Assembly: GCF_014699075.1 (NCBI RefSeq)
Contig: NZ_JACXAB010000007.1
Span: forward strand, 62,001-126,000
Origin: Microvirga sp.
GTDB lineage: Bacteria; Pseudomonadota; Alphaproteobacteria; Rhizobiales; Beijerinckiaceae
Length of the DNA stretch: 64,000 nt
Direction: 5' to 3'
Both the position numbers and the translations under genes were made by a program. The notes beneath the pieces were generated by a model. The model was not told the DNA's origin and searched no databases. It worked only from the letters and a program-made list of their open reading frames with translations. Shown piece after piece: positions 35,725 to 42,987 of the stretch. The first letter of the stretch is position 1; each line of letters opens with the position of its first letter.

Positions 35725-37007
35725 CGGCGCGGCGCACTCATATCGTGGGAGCGGGCGTTGCGGGCCTGAGCGCGGCGCTCGCTGTTACGGCCGATGGCGG
35801 GGAGGCCGTGCTCTACGAGGCCGCTCCTCATCCAGGCGGGCGCTGCCGCACGCTGCACCCCGCCGATGGCTTTACCCATGACAACGGCACCCATGTGCTG
35901 TTCACGGCCAACGCGCGTGCGCTTGAACTCCTGAAGACCGTGGGCGCACGCGAGCGCTGGATCGAGCCCGAACCCAAGGGCCTTCCGCTCTATGACGGCC
36001 GCACCGGCGAGATGCGCCGCGTCGGCCTCTCGCCCTGGTCCTGGCTGCTGCCGTCCCGGCGTCCACAGGGGCTGACCCTGCCCGATCTTGTGCGGATTCT
36101 TCGCCTCGTCTTCGCGTCGAAGGATTGCCCGGTCGCCGCCATCATCGGCAAGCGGCCGATCATGGACAGCCTCATCGAGCCGCTGACCGTGGCGGTTCTC
36201 AACACGCCACCCGAACAGGCGTCTGCGCAGCGCCTTGCCGGTGCGCTTCGCCAGCTCATCCGGCCCGGCGCCGGTCGGCTCCTGGTGGCCAGGAACGGCC
36301 TGGGCCCGGACCTGATCGAGCCTGCCGTCGCAACCCTGCAGGCCAGGGGCGTGCCCGTTCTCAACGGACAGCGCTTGCGCACCCTTCTCACCGCCAACGG
36401 GCGCGTCATCGGGCTGGCGCTGAGCGACCGCACGGTGATGCTCGGCCCGGACGACCGCGTGATCCTGGCGCTCCCGCCTTATGAGGTGGAGCGGCTTCTG
36501 CCTGATCTGCCCGTGCCGACGCAGTTCGAGCCGATCCTCAACGTGCATTACCGCATGAAGGGGCTGGCTCATCCGCGCTTCATCGGCTTCACCGGCACGC
36601 TTGCCCAATGGGCGCTGGTCCGCGAGAACCATGTGAGCGTCACAGTCTCCGCGGCCGATGCCGTGGTCGACCAGAATGCATCCGACGTGGCAGCACGGAT
36701 CTGGCGCGAGATCGCCCCGGCGTTGCGCTCCCTCGGCCTCGATGCGCAGGCCGACCGGCAGCCTGACACGCGCGTGGTGAAGGAAAAGCGCGCCACGATC
36801 CGCCAGGCCGCCGAGACCCTGCCGCAGCCGCCCCTGCGGCCGCTCGCCAACCTGGCGCTGGCCGGCGACTGGATCGGCTCGCTTCCCGCCACCATCGAGA
36901 GCGCCGTGATGGCAGGCGAACACGCCGCATCCATCCTGCACCATGCCCGCGGCACCCGGGCCACTCTCTCCAAAGACCGAGCCTTGAAGACGGAGGACGC
37001 GGCATGA
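35721..37007 (+). CDS. hpnE: HpnE-like FAD-dependent squalene-forming oxidoreductase
   Basis: 428-residue amine-oxidase-superfamily flavoprotein. The N-terminal HIVGAGVAGLSAALAVTADGG (FAD) is followed by PHPGGRCRT. The C-terminal LALAGDWIGSLPATIESAVMAGEHAA flavin-signature stretch is typical of HpnE. HpnE reduces hydroxysqualene to squalene with NADPH. ATGA overlaps on both sides place it in translational coupling with hpnCD and ispH. The gene order HpnC-HpnD-HpnE is conserved in hopanoid or squalene clusters; here HpnC and HpnD are joined. Confidence 0.9.
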   Translation: MTARRTHIVGAGVAGLSAALAVTADGGEAVLYEAAPHPGGRCRTLHPADGFTHDNGTHVLFTANARALELLKTVGARERWIEPEPKGLPLYDGRTGEMRRVGLSPWSWLLPSRRPQGLTLPDLVRILRLVFASKDCPVAAIIGKRPIMDSLIEPLTVAVLNTPPEQASAQRLAGALRQLIRPGAGRLLVARNGLGPDLIEPAVATLQARGVPVLNGQRLRTLLTANGRVIGLALSDRTVMLGPDDRVILALPPYEVERLLPDLPVPTQFEPILNVHYRMKGLAHPRFIGFTGTLAQWALVRENHVSVTVSAADAVVDQNASDVAARIWREIAPALRSLGLDAQADRQPDTRVVKEKRATIRQAAETLPQPPLRPLANLALAGDWIGSLPATIESAVMAGEHAASILHHARGTRATLSKDRALKTEDAA

Positions 37008-38011
37008 TTCAGGACCATCCGCCGCTCACCGTTCTGCTTGCGGCGCCGCGCGGCTTCTGTGCCGGCGTCGAGCGCGCCATCCAGGCCGTCGAGGATGCCC
37101 TGGAGCGGACGGGGAAGCCCGTCTATGTGCGGCACGAGATCGTGCACAACAACCGCGTGGTGGACGACCTCAAGCGCAAGGGCGCGATCTTCGTCGACGA
37201 CATCGCGCAGATTCCCGACGGCGCGGTTGCGATCTTCAGCGCCCATGGGGTGTCGCGCGCGGTGGAGCGCGATGCGACAGGCCGCGGCCTCTCCGTACTC
37301 GACGCCACCTGCCCACTGGTGCGTCGCGTTCATCTCGAAGGGCAGCGCCATGCCAGGGCAGGCCGCGAAGTCATCGTCATCGGCCACCGAGGGCATGTGG
37401 AGATCGAGGGCACGACGGGGCAGATCGACGGAACCGTGCATGTGGTCGAGAGCGTCGCGGAGGCGCTCACCGTCCCGGTTCTGAACCCGGAGCGCATCGC
37501 CTACATCACCCAGACCACGCTGTCCGTGGACGACACCCGCGAGATCATCGCGGCCCTGAAATCGCGTTTCCCAAGCATCCAAGGTCCTGACGTAAAGACG
37601 ATCTGCTACGCGACGCAGAACCGGCAGATGGCTATGCGCGTCATCGCCCGGCGGGCGGAGCGGATCATCGTGTGCGGGGCGCGCAACTCCTCGAACACCA
37701 ACCGCCTGTGCGAGGTTGCCGTCAACGAGGGCCGTCAGGCGCTTCTCCTGCAGGACCCGAAGGATCTGACGCTCTCCTTCATCGACGGCGCCGCGGTCAT
37801 CGGTCTGACCGCCGGGGCCTCCGCGCCCGAGGATCTGGTGCAGGAGGCCCTAGCGCGGCTCGCGCAGTGGCGGCGTCTCACGGTGGAGGAGGTGACCGTG
37901 ACCCGCGAGGATGCGCAGTTCGCCCCCGTGGATCTGTCACGTCTCGTCTCTGACGCATCGGACCCAAAAGTGGACACCACTTTTGGGACCAATCCGATGC
38001 TCATCTCTTGA
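37004..38011 (+). CDS. ispH: 4-hydroxy-3-methylbut-2-enyl diphosphate reductase
   Basis: Last enzyme of the MEP pathway, an iron-sulfur reductase yielding IPP and DMAPP. The protein has 335 residues with the three cluster cysteines C19 (RGFCAGV), C103 (DATCPLV) and C201 (TICYATQNRQ). It overlaps hpnE by 4 bases (ATGA) and ends the isoprenoid operon. The last ~15 residues are encoded by a palindromic repeat (37955-38000) that reads through the stop, so the natural C-terminus was probably shorter or different. Being in the operon, it may boost precursor supply; a second ispH elsewhere is common in related genomes. Confidence 0.94.
   Translation: MIQDHPPLTVLLAAPRGFCAGVERAIQAVEDALERTGKPVYVRHEIVHNNRVVDDLKRKGAIFVDDIAQIPDGAVAIFSAHGVSRAVERDATGRGLSVLDATCPLVRRVHLEGQRHARAGREVIVIGHRGHVEIEGTTGQIDGTVHVVESVAEALTVPVLNPERIAYITQTTLSVDDTREIIAALKSRFPSIQGPDVKTICYATQNRQMAMRVIARRAERIIVCGARNSSNTNRLCEVAVNEGRQALLLQDPKDLTLSFIDGAAVIGLTAGASAPEDLVQEALARLAQWRRLTVEEVTVTREDAQFAPVDLSRLVSDASDPKVDTTFGTNPMLIS
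37955..38000. repeat. Palindromic repeat within the 3' end of ispH
   Basis: Left arm gcatcggacccaaaagtgg (37955-37973) and right arm ccacttttggg..tccgatgc (37977-38000) are inverted copies with a 3-base loop and a 5-base insertion in the right arm. The coding frame of ispH runs through it to a TGA at 38009-38011. A similar element is at 56823-56871. Confidence 0.85.
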
Positions 38012-38018
38012 GTTGGCG

Positions 38019-38103
38019 CATCGTTCGGCGCGGACCCGGAGGGCCGCGCTAGCGAAAACCGGATCCACTTTTCACTGACGTGGCCCTCTGGGTCCGCACG
38101 ATG
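38019..38103. repeat. Adjacent imperfect palindrome (CATCGT...ACGATG)
   Basis: Outer arms catcgt...gcggacccggagggcc and ggccctctgggtccgcacgatg pair imperfectly around a ~35-base centre that contains ggatccacttttc. It directly follows the ispH repeat and fills the space before the convergent MATE gene. Confidence 0.7.
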
Positions 38104-38105
38104 TG

Positions 38106-39527
38106 CTAGCTCGCAAACGCTTCCTGAACGTCGGCCGGCGTGGCCGTGACGAGCCCGAGCCGGTCGCGGCGCAGCCAGCGCCACAGCATCAGCCCAGCCA
38201 CCACAGTCAGACCGCTGGCGAGCCCGATCCAGATGCCGATGCCGCGCAGCGGCGTGTTGAAGGCCAGGATGATGCCGAGCGGCAGGCCGCCGCCCCAATA
38301 GCCCAACGCTGCATAGATCATCGGCACCCGCGTGTCCTGGAGACCGCGCAGCATGCCGGCGCCCACCGCCTGCGCACCGTCCACCAGCTGGAAGATGGCA
38401 GCCACCACCAGGAACGAGCGCGCCAGATCGACCACGAGCGCATTCTTCGGGTCGCCCAGGTCGAGGAAGGCGCCCAGCAGCAGGTGCGGCGCGAACATCA
38501 TGAGAGAGGCCGTAATGACCATGAAGCCGGTGCCCAGGGCAAACGACGTCCAGCCGGCGCGGGCAACCCCAGGCGCATCCTGCGCACCATAGGCGCGGCC
38601 CACGCGCACCGTGACGGCCTGCCCGATGCCGAGGGGAACGGAAAAGCAGAAGGAGGCGATCTGCAGGGCCACCGCATGGGCGGCCAGCTCGCTCGCGCCA
38701 AGCCGGCCCATCAGCATGGCGGCCGCGTTGAAGATCGTCACCTCGAACATCAGCGTCAGGCCGATGGGAACACCGAGCCGCCACAGGGTGCGATAGCGCG
38801 GCCAGTCAGAGCGCCAGAAGCGCCCGAACACATGATAGCGCCTCAGCTTCGGATCGAGGGTGATCACCAGGGCAAGCGCCAGGAACATGAAGGTGCTGGA
38901 GATCACGGTGCCGAGACCCACGCCGACCAGCCCCAGGGCCGGCAAACCGAACGAACCCACCATCAGGGCATAGGCTGCGCCGAAATTCACCGGAATGGCC
39001 AGCAGGCCCATGAACAGCGCCCAGCCCGGACGCTCCAGGGCCGCCAGGAAGGAGCGCAGTACCAGGAAGAACAGGAACGGCAGCAGGCTCCATTGGAGCG
39101 CGCGCATGTACTCGCCGGCATTCTGGGCGAGCTTGGGCTCCTGGCCGATGGCAAGGAGGATCGCCTCTCCGTTCCAGGCGACGATCCAGATCGGAATCGC
39201 GACCGTCACCGAGGCCCACAGGCCTTGGCGAACCGTGCGCCGCACCTCGCGCACGGAATGGCGCTTGCGGCCAAGCTCTTCGGCGATGATCGGCGAGGTG
39301 GCGTTCACGAGGCCGATGCCGAAGATCAGAAAAGCGAAATAGAGATTGGTGCCGAGCGCACCCGCCGCGAGAGATTCCGAGCCCATCCAGCCCATCAGAA
39401 TGACGTCCGTGGTCATCAGGGCGCTCTGCGCCAGGGTGGCGAGAACGAGCGGCCAGCCGAGGGCCAGAGTCGCGCGGAGTTCCGCCACCCAGGCGGCGCG
39501 CTCGATCAGTGATGGGCGATGAATCAT
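38106..39527 (-). CDS. MATE family efflux transporter
   Basis: 473 residues starting MIHRPSLIERAAW at 39527. The frame continues upstream, but that part is Arg/Ser-rich and antisense to the amidoligase gene. About 12 hydrophobic segments in two similar halves, beginning with WPLVLATLAQSALMTTDVILMGWMG, identify a MATE (NorM-like) cation/drug antiporter. The substrate is unknown. It is divergent from the amidoligase gene and convergent with ispH. Export of the product of a neighbouring pathway is possible, but nothing in the sequence shows it. Confidence 0.92.
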   Translation of the reverse strand: MIHRPSLIERAAWVAELRATLALGWPLVLATLAQSALMTTDVILMGWMGSESLAAGALGTNLYFAFLIFGIGLVNATSPIIAEELGRKRHSVREVRRTVRQGLWASVTVAIPIWIVAWNGEAILLAIGQEPKLAQNAGEYMRALQWSLLPFLFFLVLRSFLAALERPGWALFMGLLAIPVNFGAAYALMVGSFGLPALGLVGVGLGTVISSTFMFLALALVITLDPKLRRYHVFGRFWRSDWPRYRTLWRLGVPIGLTLMFEVTIFNAAAMLMGRLGASELAAHAVALQIASFCFSVPLGIGQAVTVRVGRAYGAQDAPGVARAGWTSFALGTGFMVITASLMMFAPHLLLGAFLDLGDPKNALVVDLARSFLVVAAIFQLVDGAQAVGAGMLRGLQDTRVPMIYAALGYWGGGLPLGIILAFNTPLRGIGIWIGLASGLTVVAGLMLWRWLRRDRLGLVTATPADVQEAFAS

Positions 39528-39660
39528 GGTGTTGGGCTTGTAGCCAACCTGCCGCCGGAAAGCCACCGCAGGAACTCTCAAGCCCAAAAAGGAACCTGAA
39601 CTCAAGCGCGTCCGTTCCCCTCCTTGCTCACGTTTCCGTGTTGGTTTCCCGGAGTTCTTC

Positions 39661-40638
39661 ATGGCGCAGCCGGCGCTTCTCACCGCAATCGACTTCGCCC
39701 TGCCACCGGTCCTGCACAACGAGCGGGGCGAAATGCGCACGGTCGGGGTCGAGATCGAATTCGTCGGCCCCTCGGCCGAGAAGACCGTGCAGGCCCTGCA
39801 GGAGGCGCTCGGAGGCCGGCTCATCGAGGAGGACCCGCACGCCTTCGCCCTGAAGGAATCCGCCATCGGCGATCTGACCGTGGAGCTCGACAGCCGCATC
39901 CTGCACCCCGGCAAGCAGGCCGGCACGCAGCGCGGCGTGCTGCCCAAGATCGCCGCCCTGTTCGGCTTTGCTGCGAGCTATCTCGTGCCCTGCGAGCTCG
40001 TCACCGCTCCCACCCCCATCGACCGGCTGGAAGAGCTTAACCGTATCCTGACGATCCTGCGCAGGCTTGGCGCCAAGGGCACGCAGGATGCGCCCTTCTA
40101 TGCCTTCGGGCTGCATTTCAATCCGGAGATCCCGCGCCAGGATGCTGCAACCCTCACGGCCTTCATGAAGAGCTTCGCGCTGCTCAACCCTTGGCTCCGG
40201 CGCGAGGCTTCACCGGACACCACCCGCAATCTCCTCGGCTTCGCGGACCCCTTCCCGGCCGAATACGTGCGCAGGATCGTTCAGCCGGATTACCAGCCGG
40301 ATATCGCCGCCTTCATCGACGACTACTTGAGTCATAACCCGACGCGGAACCGCGATCTCGACCTCCTGCCGCTTCTGCACCATCTCGATGCGAAGCGCGT
40401 GCGGGCCGTGCTGCCGAACGAGAAGATCAACGGGCGCCCCACATTTCATTATCGTCTGCCCGACGCGCGGGTGAGCGATCCCGGCTGGAGCATCGCGCCG
40501 GACTGGAACCGCTGGGTGTGCGTCGAGCGCCTGGCTGCCGATCGCGAGACGCTGGATGCGGTGGGCTCCGCCTATCTCGCCTTCGAGGGCGAGGACAAAA
40601 GCTGGGCCAACGTGGTGGAGCAGGTCGTACGCGCATGA
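39661..40638 (+). CDS. Amidoligase-family enzyme (Amidoligase_2)
   Basis: 325 residues of the glutamine-synthetase/GCS-fold amidoligase superfamily. The signature acidic strand VGVEIEFVG (E31, E33) is followed by ALKESAIGDLTVELDSR (D71, E75, D77) and PCELVTAPTPIDRLEELN (E112), matching the metal-binding pattern of that fold. These enzymes are predicted to form amide bonds with ATP and an amine. The start codon ATG at 39661 opens the unit and overlaps nothing upstream; its stop is shared with the glutamine amidotransferase ATG. The substrates are unknown. Confidence 0.85.
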   Translation: MAQPALLTAIDFALPPVLHNERGEMRTVGVEIEFVGPSAEKTVQALQEALGGRLIEEDPHAFALKESAIGDLTVELDSRILHPGKQAGTQRGVLPKIAALFGFAASYLVPCELVTAPTPIDRLEELNRILTILRRLGAKGTQDAPFYAFGLHFNPEIPRQDAATLTAFMKSFALLNPWLRREASPDTTRNLLGFADPFPAEYVRRIVQPDYQPDIAAFIDDYLSHNPTRNRDLDLLPLLHHLDAKRVRAVLPNEKINGRPTFHYRLPDARVSDPGWSIAPDWNRWVCVERLAADRETLDAVGSAYLAFEGEDKSWANVVEQVVRA

Positions 40639-41336
40639 CCAGACCTCTCATCGGCGTCACCACGTCTCGCCGCGGCGGCTGGCGCAGCTACCTCATGCAC
40701 CGGCTGGCGCTGTATCGCGCGGGCGCGCGCTCCATTCGCCTCGTGCCGGGCAATCCCCTGCCGGCGGAGCCGCTCCACGGTCTCGTCATCGGTGGCGGCG
40801 ACGACATTGGCGCAGAGATCTATGGCGGGAAGGTTCTGCCCGACGTGCGCATCGATCCCGAACGCGACAAGCTGGAACTCGGGCTGCTCAAGGCGGCTCT
40901 GCCCGTGGGCTTGCCGGTGCTCGGCATCTGCCGCGGATCGCAGATGATCAATGTGGCGCTCGGCGGCTCGCTGCACACGGACATCTACGAGGTCTATGTG
41001 CAGGCGCCGAAGATGCGTACGGTTCTGCCGCGCAAGACGGTGTCCGTCGAGCCGGGATCGCGCCTCAACGGCATCCTGCGCTGCAATCCCTGTCTTGTGA
41101 ACGCCTTACATCATCAATCCGTGGATCGGCTCGGACAGGGCCTCAGCATCGCGGCCCGTGACGAGATCGGCATCGTGCAGGCCATCGAAAGCCCGAGCGC
41201 ACCGTTCCTGATTGGCGTGCAATGGCATCCGGAATTGCTGGTCTGGAAGAAGCCGCAACAACGGCTGTTCGCAGCCCTCACCGAAGCGGCCCAGGAGGCG
41301 GCACTTCCTCTGTCGGCAGCACCGCTTGCAATCTAG
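40635..41336 (+). CDS. Class I glutamine amidotransferase-like peptidase (C26)
   Basis: 233 residues. Catalytic cysteine C99 is in LGICRGSQM, and the His-Glu pair H198/E200 is in GVQWHPELL, complete as in gamma-glutamyl hydrolases and PuuD-like enzymes. The ATG at 40635 overlaps the amidoligase stop (ATGA), so the two proteins are made together. It may hydrolyse a gamma-glutamyl amide, or supply ammonia to the ligase. This gene pair is a described neighbourhood (Iyer and co-workers' comparative analysis of amidoligases), but the metabolite is not known. Confidence 0.9.
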   Translation: MTRPLIGVTTSRRGGWRSYLMHRLALYRAGARSIRLVPGNPLPAEPLHGLVIGGGDDIGAEIYGGKVLPDVRIDPERDKLELGLLKAALPVGLPVLGICRGSQMINVALGGSLHTDIYEVYVQAPKMRTVLPRKTVSVEPGSRLNGILRCNPCLVNALHHQSVDRLGQGLSIAARDEIGIVQAIESPSAPFLIGVQWHPELLVWKKPQQRLFAALTEAAQEAALPLSAAPLAI

Positions 41337-41337
41337 A

Positions 41338-42852
41338 TCAGCGGGCTCGTTTCGATGCGCGCGGGAAGAGCGGGATCACCTTGCTGTCGCGGGGCGGGTT
41401 CAGGTGCCGCTGGATTGCCGCATGAAGATCGCGGCTGACGATGGGTTTCTGCAGCAGCGGGAATTCGCTTTCCTCCCCAACTGCTCCAGGATTGCCCGTG
41501 ATCAGCAGAACGGGAAGAGACGGTGCAATCTGCCGGATCTCACGCGCCAGCATGATGCCGTTCATCGTGCCCGGCATGGCGATATCCGCCAGCACCAGGG
41601 CAGGCCTGCGGGCGTTCAGGGACCTGATCGCCTGCGCGGCATCGGTGGCGATGCTGGTCACGTAGCCGAACTCCTCCAGGCTCGACTGAAGGGCGAGCGC
41701 CACTTCGAGTTCGTCGTCCACCACGAGAACCTCGGTGTGGTTCGGCACCGGCTCCTCAGGGGCGTCGTCCTCGCTCGGCGAGCCGAGCGGCAACAGGGTC
41801 GCCGCATCCGCCCGGGGCAGGTAGAGGATGATCGCGGTGCCGTTTTCGTCCCGGCGCACTTCCGAGGCGCCGCCGAGGCCCTCCAGGAAATGCAGGCTTT
41901 GCCGCAGGGACAGCCAGGACGAGAGATCGAGGTTGCGCAGAACAAAGGCCTGCTCGAGATCCGCCTCTGCAGCGCGGTGCCCGTCATCGGGTCCTGAGCT
42001 GCGGATCGTCAGCTGCACGAAATCGCCCTCGCGCGTCAGGTCCGGCAGCGCTCCCCTCTCGACCGAAACGTTGCAAGCTTCGAGCGTGATGGTGCCCCCC
42101 TGAGGCAGGGCATCCCGCACATGTCCGCTGAGCATTACGATAGCCGTCTGGATATCGTCCGGATCGGCCTCCACGGACCAGACGTCTTCCGCCAGGGACA
42201 GCCGCATGTCGACGGTATCGCGCAGCAGGGATCGGCTCATCAGATCGGCCACCGAGGTCACCTGCTCGGCAACGTTCACATACTGGACCTTTGCCTCGCC
42301 CTGGCGGGCAAAAGCCGTCGAGCGGGCGATGAGCTTGGCGGCCTGGTCGGCGGCTACGAGAGCCGACAGCAGCTTGCGCTGCAGGATCGGCTGATCCTTC
42401 AGTTGACGTGCCGCAGCATCAATATTGGCGCTGATGACCATGAGCCGGTTGTTGAGGTCATGGGTGATGCCGTCACGCAGCCGATCGACGGCTTCCGCCT
42501 TCTGGAGGCGGCGCAGGGCCTCGTCCTCATCCGAGGCGGACGTCACGTCAGGGAACGCATCCTCGGCGAAAGCGAACGGGACGGCGGGCTCTTCGATCTG
42601 GCCGGCCGTGACATCCTCGAACACGGAGAACTCATCGGACGCGTCGGTGTCCTTGTCCTGGAGAGCCTCCCGGATCTGGCGCCCGATCAGCAGCGGAGCC
42701 CCGGCCACCAGCAGCAGGAACAGCCCCGCCGCGGCGGCGATCAGCGTGGAATCCCTGAAGAAGGCAGCGCCGGCCAGCGCGAAACCCGACAGGATCAGGG
42801 CGCAGGACAGGGCCAGCAGAGACAGCTTCAACAGGGCAGGCAGCAAAGGCAC
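41338..42852 (-). CDS. Membrane hybrid histidine kinase with degenerate ATPase domain
   Basis: 504 residues. Two N-terminal transmembrane helices (about 10-30 and 37-56), an acidic linker, an H-box GITHDLNNRL (H131), a remnant HATPase region (235-345) and a C-terminal receiver domain (374-490) with phospho-acceptor D423 in LADIAMPG. The N-box asparagines, normally in NLxxNARDAM, read MLSGHVRDALPQGG, and the G1 region reads IRSSGPDDG instead of DTGPGM. Both essential ATP/Mg residues therefore appear lost, implying a pseudokinase or a phosphorelay component. The gene lies beyond the amidoligase pair on the opposite strand and is divergent from the GH3 gene. Confidence 0.85.
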   Translation of the reverse strand: MPLLPALLKLSLLALSCALILSGFALAGAAFFRDSTLIAAAAGLFLLLVAGAPLLIGRQIREALQDKDTDASDEFSVFEDVTAGQIEEPAVPFAFAEDAFPDVTSASDEDEALRRLQKAEAVDRLRDGITHDLNNRLMVISANIDAAARQLKDQPILQRKLLSALVAADQAAKLIARSTAFARQGEAKVQYVNVAEQVTSVADLMSRSLLRDTVDMRLSLAEDVWSVEADPDDIQTAIVMLSGHVRDALPQGGTITLEACNVSVERGALPDLTREGDFVQLTIRSSGPDDGHRAAEADLEQAFVLRNLDLSSWLSLRQSLHFLEGLGGASEVRRDENGTAIILYLPRADAATLLPLGSPSEDDAPEEPVPNHTEVLVVDDELEVALALQSSLEEFGYVTSIATDAAQAIRSLNARRPALVLADIAMPGTMNGIMLAREIRQIAPSLPVLLITGNPGAVGEESEFPLLQKPIVSRDLHAAIQRHLNPPRDSKVIPLFPRASKRAR

Positions 42853-42987
42853 TCAAGCTTCCCGAAAATTTGCATTGACCCGGCGCCGCTCAGACGCCAC
42901 TTCCAACCGCTATCTTGTGTAGCACGAACCGGCGGCAAGCGCGGTTGCCTCGCGATAAAGTGTTACTGTCCGACAAAGGAGATGATT

